In this document: one piece after another, positions 1-7,299 of the stretch
Numbering within the stretch: position 1 is the first letter of the stretch
Layout: every line of letters starts with the position of its first letter
Source: Agrobacterium genomosp. 13 str. CFBP 6927
GTDB lineage: Bacteria > Pseudomonadota > Alphaproteobacteria > Rhizobiales > Rhizobiaceae
NCBI GenBank assembly: GCA_900012615.1
Contig: LT009756.1
Span: 947,288 to 986,157 of the forward strand
Direction: 5' to 3'
Length of the DNA stretch: 38,870 nucleotides
Notes under the pieces: model-generated
The model's input: the letters and a program-made list of their open reading frames with translations, nothing else
Told to the model about the DNA's origin: nothing
Database searches by the model: none
Program-made: the position numbers and the translations under genes

Positions 1-24
1 CGAGCTCTCCGCATATCGCTGGCG

Positions 25-74
25 TTGCCCCCTCATCCGACCCTTCGGGCCACCTTCTCCCCCTCGGGGAGAGG
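25..74. repeat. Rhizobial-type intergenic palindromic repeat, left-edge copy
   Basis: This intergenic stretch holds a CCCTCATCC block, a small ACCCTTCGGGCC hairpin and a CTCCCC/GGGGAG hairpin. The same blocks recur in reverse orientation at 38811-38860. The layout resembles the RIME-type intergenic elements known from rhizobia, but I cannot confirm the family without a search. It lies upstream of the aminotransferase and encodes nothing visible. Confidence 0.7.
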
Positions 75-204
75 AAACCCTACCACCTCCGCTCGTCCAG
101 GCCGCCCCTAAAAAACGCCAGTCTTGCCAAATCGAAGCCGCCCGGCCATGTTCGGCGGGCGCGGCAGCGTGAGCGCCGTCGCCTTTATGGGAGTGCGATC
201 TGTC

Positions 205-1581
205 ATGAATGAAGTCTCCAAGCCGATGTCCAATCTCGCCGCCATCGATGCCGCCCATCACCTTCACCCCTTTTCCGACATGGGCAAGCTGAATGCCGCC
301 GGCACCCGCATCATCGAGCGCGCGGAAGGGGTGTTCATCTATGACAGCACCGGCAAGAAATATCTCGACGCCTTTGCCGGCCTCTGGTGCGTGAATATCG
401 GTTACGGACGCCGCGAGATTGCCGATGTCGTGCAGCGCCAGATGAACGAACTGCCCTATTACAACGCGTTTTTCGGCACCACCACGCCGCCTGCGACGCT
501 TCTGGCGCAGAAGATCGCCTCGCGCGCCGGGCCGAAGATGAACCATGTGTTCTTCACCAATTCCGGTTCGGAAGCCACCGACACCTGGTTCCGCATGGCG
601 CGCGTTTACTGGAAGGCGCTCGGCCATCCGACGAAGACCAGGGTGATTGCCCGCCGCAACGGCTATCACGGCTCGACGGTGGCGGGTGCTTCACTCGGCG
701 GCATGAAATGGATGCATGAGCAGGGGAACCTGCCGATTGAGGGCGTGGCCCATATCGGCCAGCCCTATTGGTATGCCGAGGGCGGCGATCTCTCACCCGC
801 GGAATTCGGCCTGAAAGTCGCCCGCGAACTGGAAGCGAAGATCGACGAGCTTGGCGAAGAGAATGTCGCCGCTTTCGTAGCCGAACCCATCCAGGGTGCG
901 GGCGGTGTCATAGTGCCGCCGGAAACCTACTGGCCGGAAATCGCCCGCATCTGCAAGGCGCGCAACATTCTGCTGGTGTCGGATGAGGTGATCTGCGGTT
1001 TCGGCCGTCTCGGCTCCTGGTTCGGTTATCAGCATTTCGGCGTGGAGCCGGACCTCGCCCCCGTCGCCAAGGGCCTGTCATCAGGCTATCTGCCGATTGG
1101 CGGCGTCATCGTCTCGGATCGGGTGGCGGAAGTGATGTTGTCGGAAGTCGGCGACTTCAACCACGGCTTCACCTATTCCGGCCATCCCGTCTGCGCCGCC
1201 GCCGCTCTGGAAAACCTCCGCATCATCGAGGAGGAGGGACTGGTGGAACGGGTGCGCGACGATATCGGCCCTTATTTTTCCGAGGGCTGGAAAAGCCTGA
1301 CGGATCACGAACTGGTCGGCGAGGCGGTGAATGTCGGCCTGATGGGCGGCCTGCAGATAACGGCCGACAAGGCGACGCGCCGGCGTTTCGCCAAGCCGGA
1401 CGACATCGGAACCGCCGTGCGCAACCATTGCCTGGCAAACGGCCTTGTGATGCGCGCCACCGGCGACCGCATGCTGGCCTCACCGGCGCTGACGATCAGC
1501 CGCTCGGAAGTGGATGAGATCATAGAAACGCTGCGCAAGGGGCTCGATCACCTGCGCGATACGCGGGAGCATTTCCAGTAA
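205..1581 (+). CDS. Class III (omega) aminotransferase, PLP-dependent
   Basis: This is a fold-type I, class III PLP aminotransferase of 458 residues, the usual length for the family. Members move an amino group from an omega-amine or omega-amino acid (beta-alanine, putrescine and similar) to pyruvate or another oxo-acid in the cytoplasm. Visible features are the phosphate-binding NSGSEATD segment, the aspartate of VSDEVICGFGR that contacts the pyridine nitrogen, and the Schiff-base lysine K289 in PVAKGLSSGY. I chose the ATG at 205 because a GGGAG lies 11 bases upstream. The frame is open back to a TTG at 124, and the ATG at 226 is another possible start. The exact substrate cannot be read from sequence. 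The OsmC-type gene follows 59 bases later on the same strand. Confidence 0.88.
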   Translation: MNEVSKPMSNLAAIDAAHHLHPFSDMGKLNAAGTRIIERAEGVFIYDSTGKKYLDAFAGLWCVNIGYGRREIADVVQRQMNELPYYNAFFGTTTPPATLLAQKIASRAGPKMNHVFFTNSGSEATDTWFRMARVYWKALGHPTKTRVIARRNGYHGSTVAGASLGGMKWMHEQGNLPIEGVAHIGQPYWYAEGGDLSPAEFGLKVARELEAKIDELGEENVAAFVAEPIQGAGGVIVPPETYWPEIARICKARNILLVSDEVICGFGRLGSWFGYQHFGVEPDLAPVAKGLSSGYLPIGGVIVSDRVAEVMLSEVGDFNHGFTYSGHPVCAAAALENLRIIEEEGLVERVRDDIGPYFSEGWKSLTDHELVGEAVNVGLMGGLQITADKATRRRFAKPDDIGTAVRNHCLANGLVMRATGDRMLASPALTISRSEVDEIIETLRKGLDHLRDTREHFQ

Positions 1582-1640
1582 AACTGCGTAGCGGTTTTAC
1601 GTCCGGAAAATGCGACGAAAAACTCTTAGGGAGGACTAAA

Positions 1641-2111
1641 ATGGCAGGACAGGAACATCATTACGCCGTGCAGGTGAAATGGACCGGCAATCGCGGCAAG
1701 GGCACATCTGGCTACCGCGATTATGAACGCGACTACACGATTTCCACCGCAGGGAAAGCCGATATCTCCGGCTCCTCAGACCCCGCTTTCCGCGGCGATC
1801 CCTCCCGCTGGAACCCGGAAGACCTGCTGGTCGCCTCGCTCTCTGCCTGCCACAAGCTCTGGTACCTGCATTTCTGCTCGGTCAATGGCATCATCGTTGA
1901 AGACTATGTCGACAATGCCGAAGGCACGCTGGTGATGGAAAAGGATGGCGCGGGGCAATTCAGTGAAGTGGTGCTGAAACCGGTCATCACCATTTCGAAA
2001 GGCGATCCGGCCAGAGCGGATGAGCTGCACCATGATGCACACGAGAAATGCTTCATCGCACGCTCGGTGAATTTTCCCATCCGCGTGGAGGGGACGGTGA
2101 AGGTGGTTTGA
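1641..2111 (+). CDS. OsmC/Ohr-family peroxiredoxin-like protein
   Basis: The 156-residue product has the OsmC-type layout, with the two conserved cysteines at C70 (in LSACHKLWYL) and C137 (in HEKCFIARSVNFP). In characterised OsmC and Ohr proteins these residues reduce organic hydroperoxides in the cytoplasm. The N-terminal WTGNRGKGT segment and the NPEDLLVASLSAC motif are typical of the YhfA/OsmC-like branch rather than classical Ohr. A strong AGGGAGGA ribosome site sits just before the ATG. The gene may be cotranscribed with the aminotransferase upstream. It converges with vapC, whose stop lies 4 bases beyond its own. Peroxidase activity is inferred from the family. Confidence 0.88.
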   Translation: MAGQEHHYAVQVKWTGNRGKGTSGYRDYERDYTISTAGKADISGSSDPAFRGDPSRWNPEDLLVASLSACHKLWYLHFCSVNGIIVEDYVDNAEGTLVMEKDGAGQFSEVVLKPVITISKGDPARADELHHDAHEKCFIARSVNFPIRVEGTVKVV

Positions 2112-2114
2112 GGC

Positions 2115-2504
2115 TCACGCCAGTCGCAGACCGAGATGATCGGCCATCGGCTGAAAGTCTCGGTCGTTTTGCAACAGCTTGTGCCCGTGCTCGATACAGT
2201 AGGTACCGATAATGAGGTCGTTGCTTTTTCTGATGGTATAGCCGCGCTCCCGCAGGAAGCGGTAGTTGGCGGCGGCCTTGATGGCGAGCTGGGGCGACAT
2301 CATCGCGACGCAGGGAAATTCGCCCAGCATCTGCTCAAGGCGGCGCGCATGATGACCGTCACGCGCGCCTCTAAGCACCTCAAGAAGAATGATATCGCCG
2401 ATCAGAATTTCGCCCTGCGCCATCAAGGCGCGAAACTTGGCGGAGAGGATAGGCGCGTCTTTTCGAATAAATGAAATCCAGGCAGAGCTATCTGCTACGA
2501 TCAT
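2115..2504 (-). CDS. vapC: VapC-type PIN-domain ribonuclease toxin
   Basis: This is a 129-residue single PIN domain, the normal VapC length. The acidic metal-binding residues are visible: D5 in VADSSAWI, E42 in ILLEVLRG, D96 in SNDLIIG, and D114/D116 in NDRDF. VapC toxins are Mg-dependent endoribonucleases that cut tRNA or rRNA and are held inactive by the adjacent VapB. The ATG overlaps the vapB stop by 4 bases (ATGA), so translation is coupled with the antitoxin made first. All catalytic acids are present, so the toxin is probably active. Its RNA target is unknown. Confidence 0.92.
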   Translation of the reverse strand: MIVADSSAWISFIRKDAPILSAKFRALMAQGEILIGDIILLEVLRGARDGHHARRLEQMLGEFPCVAMMSPQLAIKAAANYRFLRERGYTIRKSNDLIIGTYCIEHGHKLLQNDRDFQPMADHLGLRLA

Positions 2505-2731
2505 TTGGCGTTCTTCACATCCCAGTCCGTCTCAGCGTCCCAATCCGTCCGCATTTCGTCCAGATCGCCTTCCCAGCCCATGCCCTGCAACGCATCGAGG
2601 GCACGCATCTGACGATGAATACGCACGAGATCGCGCAACGCCTTTTCCACCGTTGCCTTTTTTGTCGAAAGGCCGGTGATTTCCATCGCCTCGGCGAGCA
2701 AGGCGTCATCGAGTTCAATGTTGGTACGCAT
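2501..2731 (-). CDS. vapB: VapB-type antitoxin
   Basis: The 76-residue product begins MRTNIELDD, the usual start of VapB antitoxins of the type II ribbon-helix-helix group (VapB_antitoxin / AHH family). The TGLSTKKATVEKALRDLV helix pair follows, and a tryptophan- and aspartate-rich C-terminal tail would wrap the toxin. The open frame runs upstream to a TTG at 2773, but that start would lie inside the operator palindrome. The ATG at 2731 has an AAGGA seven bases before it, so I use that. The gene precedes vapC in the operon, and the VapBC complex is expected to repress the promoter upstream. Confidence 0.9.
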   Translation of the reverse strand: MRTNIELDDALLAEAMEITGLSTKKATVEKALRDLVRIHRQMRALDALQGMGWEGDLDEMRTDWDAETDWDVKNAK

Positions 2732-2739
2732 CGAAAAAT

Positions 2740-2775
2740 CCTTGGTGTATCGACTTTCGAAACAATACACCAAGG
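2740..2775 (-). promoter_or_regulatory. vapBC operator: perfect 11-bp inverted repeat
   Basis: The arms CCTTGGTGTAT (2740-2750) and ATACACCAAGG (2765-2775) are perfectly complementary, with a 14-base spacer. The repeat ends 8 bases before the vapB ATG. On the minus strand TTGGTG and ATACAC, 17 bases apart, could be the -35 and -10 elements, so a bound VapBC complex would cover the promoter. The inverted repeat is seen directly; the autoregulatory role is inferred from the family. Confidence 0.8.
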
Positions 2776-2797
2776 ACGCTTTCTGCGATATCTGTTT

Positions 2798-4303
2798 TTA
2801 CTGGAACGCCGTCTCGTAAAAGCTTCGAAGCTTGCGCGAATGCAGCGTTTCCGTCGGCATGGCGGCCAGCTTCTGCACGGCGCGAATGCCGATTTGCAGA
2901 TGCTGGGCGACCTGGGTGCGGTAGAACTCCGTCGCCATGCCGGGCAGCTTCAATTCGCCATGCAGCGGCTTGTCGGAAACGCAGAGCAGGGTGCCGTAGG
3001 GCACGCGGAAGCGGAAGCCGTTGGCGGCGATGGTCGCCGATTCCATGTCGAGCGCTATGGCGCGCGATTGCGACAGGCGCTTGACGGGGCCGGCCTGATC
3101 GCGAAGTTCCCAGTTGCGGTTGTCGATGGTGGCGACGGTGCCGGTGCGCATGATGCGCTTCAACTCGAAGCCTTCGTAACCGGTGACTTCCGCGACAGCG
3201 CCTTCCAGCGCCAGCTGCACTTCGGCCAGCGCCGGGATCGGCACCCAGACCGGCAGGTCGTCATCGAGAACGTGGTCCTCACGCACATAGGCATGCGCCA
3301 GAACATAATCGCCCAGTCGCTGGCTGTTACGCAGTCCGGCGCAATGGCCGACCATCAGCCAGGCATGCGGGCGCAGCACGGCGATATGGTCGGTGATCGT
3401 CTTGGCGTTGGAAGGGCCGACGCCAATATTGACGAGCGTAATGCCGGCATGGCCCTTTTTCTTCAGGTGATAGGCGGGCATCTGCGGCAGGCGGGCCAGC
3501 ACGGCGTCCGTTTCCGGCTTGTCGGAGCCGGCCGGGGTGACGATGTTGCCGGGCTCCACGAAGGCGGTGTAACCCTCGCCGCCATTCTTCATCAACTGAC
3601 GCGCCCATGCGGCGAATTCATCGATATAGAACTGGTAGTTGGTGAACAGCACGAAGTTCTGGAAATGGCTGGCGCTGGTCGCCGTATAGTGGCTGAGGCG
3701 GGCCAGCGAATAATCGATGCGCTGCGCGGTAAAGGGCGCGAGCGGTGCCGGTTCGCCGGGCACCTGATCATATTCGCCATTGGCGATGAGATCGTCGGTG
3801 TTGTTGAGATCGGGCGTATCGAACAGATCGCGCAGCGGCACGTCAGACAGCGAGGAGGCCGCCGCCGCCTCGACATAGGCGCCTTCGCCGAAAGCGAAAT
3901 GCAGCGGAATGGGCGTGGCCGATTCCGACACCGTGACGGGAACGCCGTGGTTCTTCATCAGAAGCCCCAGCTGTTCCTTGAGGTAATGGCGGAAAAGCTC
4001 CGGCCGGGTGATGGTCGTGGTGTAAACGCCGGGGGCGGTGACATGGCCGTAGGAGAGACGCGAATCGACATGGCCGAAGGTCGCGGTCTCAAGGCTGACC
4101 TGCGGATAGCAGGCGCGATAGCGGCCGGCAATCGGCGCGCCCTTGGCCAGTTCGGTGAAGGAATTGATCAGGAACGCCGTATTGCGTTCGTAAAGCGCGT
4201 TCAAAGCCGCCACGGCTTCTTTCGGGTCCGTGAATGTCTGCGGCGCGAAAGGCTCAGGAGTGACGAAGGTAAGGGGCGGAATCGTTGGTTTTGCTATTGT
4301 CAT
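2798..4303 (-). CDS. amn: AMP nucleosidase
   Basis: This 501-residue protein matches AMP nucleosidase (EC 3.2.2.4), which hydrolyses AMP to adenine and ribose 5-phosphate in purine salvage and energy-charge control. It has the characteristic N-terminal AMP-nucleosidase domain (roughly residues 1-190), then a nucleoside-phosphorylase-like catalytic domain with VGHCAGLRNSQRLGDYVLAHAYVRED and the MESATIAANGFRFRVPYGTLLCVSDKPLHGE block. Length is as expected. No ribosome site precedes the ATG; instead a strong promoter places the transcription start at the ATG itself, so the mRNA appears leaderless. The gene stands alone, with vapBC downstream on the same strand. Confidence 0.93.
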   Translation of the reverse strand: MTIAKPTIPPLTFVTPEPFAPQTFTDPKEAVAALNALYERNTAFLINSFTELAKGAPIAGRYRACYPQVSLETATFGHVDSRLSYGHVTAPGVYTTTITRPELFRHYLKEQLGLLMKNHGVPVTVSESATPIPLHFAFGEGAYVEAAAASSLSDVPLRDLFDTPDLNNTDDLIANGEYDQVPGEPAPLAPFTAQRIDYSLARLSHYTATSASHFQNFVLFTNYQFYIDEFAAWARQLMKNGGEGYTAFVEPGNIVTPAGSDKPETDAVLARLPQMPAYHLKKKGHAGITLVNIGVGPSNAKTITDHIAVLRPHAWLMVGHCAGLRNSQRLGDYVLAHAYVREDHVLDDDLPVWVPIPALAEVQLALEGAVAEVTGYEGFELKRIMRTGTVATIDNRNWELRDQAGPVKRLSQSRAIALDMESATIAANGFRFRVPYGTLLCVSDKPLHGELKLPGMATEFYRTQVAQHLQIGIRAVQKLAAMPTETLHSRKLRSFYETAFQ

Positions 4304-4308
4304 GGCCC

Positions 4309-4337
4309 ATTATAAGAGGGCAATTTCGACAGGCAAG
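4309..4337 (-). promoter_or_regulatory. Promoter of amn (CTTGCC, 17 bases, TATAAT)
   Basis: Reading the minus strand, CTTGCC at 4337-4332 and a perfect TATAAT at 4314-4309 are separated by 17 bases. Only five bases separate the -10 element from the ATG at 4303, so the predicted transcription start is at about 4302-4303, on the start codon. This is the strongest sigma-70-type promoter I noticed in the window. Confidence 0.72.
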
Positions 4338-4406
4338 CGACAGAAATACGAAGAAACTGAAAAGAAACGGAAAATACGGCCGGGCCAAGGGTGGGGTGAC
4401 GGAATT

Positions 4407-4580
4407 TCAGCCGAGCGCGCCGCGTTGTAGGCTCATCAGAAGCACGAAACCGGCGCCCTTGGATGCCGGGCGGGGATCGGCCTTGTAAACCGCAAGTCCC
4501 GCCACCGGGCCGAGAAAGATCGATGCCATCAGCACCAGCCGCAGAGCGGAGAACAGGCCGTTTGAAAAGCTGTTGATCAT
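4407..4580 (-). CDS. Small membrane protein of unknown function (57 aa)
   Basis: I do not recognise this 57-residue protein. It begins MINSFSNGLFSALRL and has one hydrophobic segment at about residues 12-32 (LRLVLMASIFLGPVAGLAVY), followed by a short polar tail. The ATG at 4580 has a GAGG eight bases upstream. The open frame continues upstream, but that extension is proline- and arginine-rich and overlaps the preceding small gene. It starts 10 bases after the stop of the other small membrane gene at 4591-4767, so the two look like a tandem pair. Whether it is expressed is unproven. Confidence 0.5.
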   Translation of the reverse strand: MINSFSNGLFSALRLVLMASIFLGPVAGLAVYKADPRPASKGAGFVLLMSLQRGALG

Positions 4581-4590
4581 CGGCCGGTCC

Positions 4591-4767
4591 TCAAAGTACG
4601 ACGGGGCAATTGGCGGCGGGCGCCGGGCTGTGCTGGCAGGCGATGGCCGCACCGGCATTCACCCGCTGGAAACTGCGGTTGGGATTGACGACGAGCGAAG
4701 CGAAGGACATGGCGAAGATCGCCATGAGAAACGCGAAGATTGCCAGCCGGCTGATCAGCTTTGCCAT
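4591..4767 (-). CDS. Small membrane or exported protein of unknown function (58 aa)
   Basis: The 58-residue product begins MAKLISRLAIFAFLM, with a hydrophobic helix at about residues 5-26 that could be a membrane anchor or a signal peptide. A short tail with two cysteines (ACQHSPAPAANC) follows and could form a disulfide outside the cytoplasm. An AGGGGA lies six bases before the ATG at 4767, which favours it over the in-frame ATG at 4773. The second small membrane gene starts 10 bases after its stop. No family is recognised. Confidence 0.5.
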   Translation of the reverse strand: MAKLISRLAIFAFLMAIFAMSFASLVVNPNRSFQRVNAGAAIACQHSPAPAANCPVVL

Positions 4768-4930
4768 GTCCATTCCCCTTTATTGGAGTTGATGGACAGA
4801 GTTTTGCCATAGTCGGACTGAACGGACCCTGAGACCCCGGTTCATATGGCATTCAGGGAGGTTAACGGGGTACGCTGCGGGACAATTGAAGCTTTCGATG
4901 GCTTCGGAGCGTGGACATCCGCCTATCGAA

Positions 4931-5527
4931 TCATGCCGGAGAGGCGCTGGCGCGCTCGACAAGTTCGGTGACAAGGCTGTCGAGCGCGGCGGGGTTTTCA
5001 ACATCGACAAGCGGCATGCCAAGTTGCCGCGCCGATGCCATCATCTCGGCATTTTCGCGCAGCGAGCGTTCGATGAAGGCATCCATGATCCGGCGCTGGC
5101 CGCTCGCCGCATCGTTGTACCGTGCCTGCGAGCGCATTCTCTCCAGAAGAAAGTCGTTCTCGGCATGGAGAAAGACACCGGCGGTCGCCTCGCCAAGAAG
5201 GGGCGCAACGAATTCCGGCCGCAGGGCCGCGCCCTCGAAAACGGCTTGATTGCCGGTGCGCGCTTTGCTGTCGATCAGCCCGCGGATCAGCGGCCAGATA
5301 TTCTGGTGGTGGACCTTCAGAAACCAATGGATCGTTTCTGCTGACAGCTGTGTGTAATATTCCTCGACAGGCGCCGGTATGCCGGGCCAGGGCCGTCCCG
5401 GGTGGCGCGCGAGACTATCGGTCGATATTGCCTCGCACCCAAGCTTTGCGCCCAACAGACCGGCAAGGGTGCTTTTGCCGACATGTGAGGTGCCCGAGAT
5501 CAGGATCGTGGAAAAGGTGGGTCGCAT
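4931..5527 (-). CDS. P-loop kinase-like ATPase, 2-phosphoglycerate-kinase-like
   Basis: The 198-residue protein opens with a Walker A motif, GTSHVGKST at residues 12-20, after a short beta strand (STILISG). A kinase-like acidic strand (AVFEGAALRPEF) and an arginine-rich lid region (RMRSQARYND) follow. This is the size and layout of small cytoplasmic nucleotide or metabolite kinases; the HVGKST form resembles 2-phosphoglycerate kinase-like and AAA_18-type proteins. The substrate is unknown. The gene reads away from the DUF2147 gene, with a 121-base gap holding two hairpins. Confidence 0.72.
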   Translation of the reverse strand: MRPTFSTILISGTSHVGKSTLAGLLGAKLGCEAISTDSLARHPGRPWPGIPAPVEEYYTQLSAETIHWFLKVHHQNIWPLIRGLIDSKARTGNQAVFEGAALRPEFVAPLLGEATAGVFLHAENDFLLERMRSQARYNDAASGQRRIMDAFIERSLRENAEMMASARQLGMPLVDVENPAALDSLVTELVERASASPA

Positions 5528-5598
5528 GTGTCGATCTTAATCGTGTTCGGCGGGACCGCAACGATACATCAACGGATAGGTCCGTTCCCCGCCACATC

Positions 5599-5631
5599 CG
5601 CCTGCGACGGCAGGCGAGCCTTTAAAGGCTC
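5599..5631 (-). terminator. Two adjacent hairpins downstream of the DUF2147 gene
   Basis: CGCCTG/CAGGCG (5599-5604 and 5611-5616) is followed directly by the 16-base palindrome GAGCCTTTAAAGGCTC (5616-5631). They lie 18 bases past the stop at 5649. There is no U-tract on either strand, so this may be a weak or Rho-assisted terminator, or simply an mRNA-stabilising structure. Confidence 0.35.
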
Positions 5632-5648
5632 ACCCGCCGTGCCTGATT

Positions 5649-5987
5649 TTACAGCCGCGTCCAGGTCTGCGACTTGCACAGTATCTTCAGAACGCAACCC
5701 TTCATGCTCAGCGAATTGCCGGAAACGGTGCCGGAGCCGCTATAGGTCTTGTCATTGGCCGGGTCGGTAATGTCACCGGCATAGCTGTTTCCCTTGCCGG
5801 AAAGCTTGCCGATCTGTTTTCCGGCATGTTTACCGGTCTTCAGCGTCACACAAAAAGCCGCGCCGCAGGGACCGATTGCGGCTGTCTCGCCGCTTGCCGT
5901 CTTCCAGTTGCCTTCAATGGGCTCGGCCGCAAAGGCAAGGTTGCCACCCATCATCAGGGCGGCGGCAATCATCATCACACGCTTCAT
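5649..5987 (-). CDS. DUF2147 secreted protein
   Basis: This is a 112-residue exported protein. A signal peptide (MKRVMMIAAALMMGGNLAFA, cleavage probably after AFA) precedes a DUF2147-type domain that begins PIEGNWKTASG and ends with a C-terminal tryptophan (QTWTRL). The mature part is glycine- and lysine-rich and has four cysteines, which could form disulfides in the periplasm. A GGGAGGAG ribosome site lies just upstream of the ATG at 5987. The function of DUF2147 is not established. Confidence 0.8.
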   Translation of the reverse strand: MKRVMMIAAALMMGGNLAFAAEPIEGNWKTASGETAAIGPCGAAFCVTLKTGKHAGKQIGKLSGKGNSYAGDITDPANDKTYSGSGTVSGNSLSMKGCVLKILCKSQTWTRL

Positions 5988-6584
5988 AAAAACTCCTCCC
6001 GAAATTCGCGCCGCCTCCCTGAACCGTGTCAGGGACCAATGCGCAGATCCAAACCCTTTGGCATGCCATGCGCCATCCATGATGCACAGCCGCCCGGCGG
6101 CGCAACGATTGCTCGCTACGCCTGCTTTGTCCTTTGCCTGTTTCATCCTCATGACAGGCAGGCGGATGTTATTTTACGTTCACGTAAAAGGAAACAGAAA
6201 TTTGCGGTCTTTATGGGGCCTCTTCACCCGCTGAAGGAGCGGAAAAGCGGGAAATCCAAAAATCGTTGTTTTGATCGTGGTGAATGAAGGGTTGAAATCC
6301 AATTCTGAAGTTTTCGTAAAATTCGCCGCAAAGTCCTTAATTTCCGCACCTTGCGATATTTAACAAAAAACCAATTTTACCAATCGTTTGCAGTTTGTTT
6401 GCGTCACATTAATCATGCCTTTTAAGCGCCCGTTGAAGGCCTCATGGCATATTCAACTCATCAAAAGCGCAGGGAAAACCTGCCGGCCGGAAGGACAAAA
6501 AAGCCGCATAAGACGGCAGGTTCGAACGGTAGCCTCGGCAAGAAGGCACTTGATGAAACAGGCGAGAAGACAGGGATTAAAACG
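5988..6584. other. 597-base intergenic region between divergent genes
   Basis: No convincing gene is visible. The region carries the 18-base palindrome at 6172-6189. From about 6290 it becomes AT-rich, as expected for promoters. The frame of the Sel1-like gene is open from an ATG at 6444, so up to 141 bases at the right end might be coding if that earlier start is used. Confidence 0.6.
6172..6189. promoter_or_regulatory. Perfect palindrome TTTTACGT-TC-ACGTAAAA
   Basis: Two perfect 8-base arms flank a 2-base centre. It lies 184 bases upstream of the DUF2147 gene and 395 bases upstream of the Sel1-like gene, which are divergent. The symmetry is that of a dimeric regulator site. No regulator gene lies nearby, and the binding protein is unknown. 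Confidence 0.45.
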
Positions 6585-6851
6585 ATGGCACGCTTTGAAA
6601 TTCGCGATATCGAAATGGCAGTTGCCGGTGGCGAAACCCGCGCCGACACCCTTTGCAATCTCGGCCTGGTCTATGCGACCGGGCGGGGATGCAAGGTGGA
6701 TCTGGTTGCGGCCCACAAATGGCTCAACATCGCCGCGATCCGCGGATCGGAAAGAGCCGCTTCGCTGCGTGCCGATCTTGCCCGCAACATGACCAAGGCG
6801 GAACTGGCCGAAGCGCTGCGTGCCGCCCGCGACTGGATGACGATGCACTGA
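6585..6851 (+). CDS. Short Sel1-like repeat protein
   Basis: The 88-residue product contains one Sel1/TPR-like repeat, ADTLCNLGLVYATGRGCKVDLVAAHKWLNIAAIRGSE. It is followed by a helical tail, ERAASLRADLARNMTKAELAEALRAARDW, with the usual AA-LR---A--MT--E---A pattern of rhizobial Sel1-type small proteins. Sel1 repeats mediate protein-protein contacts. I use the ATG at 6585 because an AGGGA precedes it by about nine bases. The ATG at 6444 would add 47 lysine-rich, low-complexity residues. A hairpin at 6980-7020 may end the transcript. Confidence 0.68.
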   Translation: MARFEIRDIEMAVAGGETRADTLCNLGLVYATGRGCKVDLVAAHKWLNIAAIRGSERAASLRADLARNMTKAELAEALRAARDWMTMH

Positions 6852-6979
6852 CGCATCCGCATCCGCGATAGAATTTCCGGTCCGGTTCCCTCCAGTCCCG
6901 ATGACCGGTGCAAACGAAAGTAAACCCGAAGGGGAATGCGGCGAGGGCTTCTGAACAGAAGCTTTTGCGCTGACACATC

Positions 6980-7020
6980 AAACCGCGACCGGCAGGAACA
7001 AGGCCGGCGCGGTTTTCTTA
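6980..7020 (+). terminator. Probable intrinsic terminator after the Sel1-like gene
   Basis: AACCGCG and CCGGC pair with GCCGG and CGCGGTT around a short loop, with one unpaired base. TTTTCTTA follows directly on the plus strand. It lies about 130 bases past the Sel1-like stop. The gap between 6852 and 7299 otherwise holds only the repeat at 7163-7277. Confidence 0.6.
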
Positions 7021-7162
7021 TGTTTGGCGATGTCTTTTGCTGGAAAATGATTCGCGGGCAGGGGCTTGCGGGCGGATTTTGAATCGCATTCGCAGCATAT
7101 GGCAATTAGTTGGAGCCGGTACGGCAGTCCGCTTGGTTGTTTGAGTCCAAAACACTTCTCTC

Positions 7163-7277
7163 CCGTCATTCCGGCCTTGAGCCGGAATCCAGCCAGCCCA
7201 AGTCTTTGGGCTGAAAGGAATCTCTCCGCCGCGCAGACGCGCGTCGACTGGATTCCGGCTCAGGGCCGGAATGACGG
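7163..7277. repeat. Modular hairpin repeat, copy 1
   Basis: This copy is about 115 bp long. It has a left arm hairpin (ATTCCGGC...GCCGGAAT), a core with CCAGCCCAAG/CTTTGGGCTG and GCGCAGACGCGCGTC, and a right arm hairpin of the same type, ending in a mirrored CGTCAT/ATGACG pair. It sits between the convergent Sel1-like and HisC-like genes, 22 bases past the latter's stop. Confidence 0.85.
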
Positions 7278-7299
7278 AAGCGAGGGGATGTCGCCCGCC

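Noticed and set aside
2471..4315. A 614-codon open frame on the plus strand across vapB and amn.
   Set aside because: It is the antisense shadow of GC-rich genes. The minus-strand frames give clear VapB and AMP nucleosidase proteins, and the plus-strand product resembles no family and is rich in arginine, glycine and histidine.
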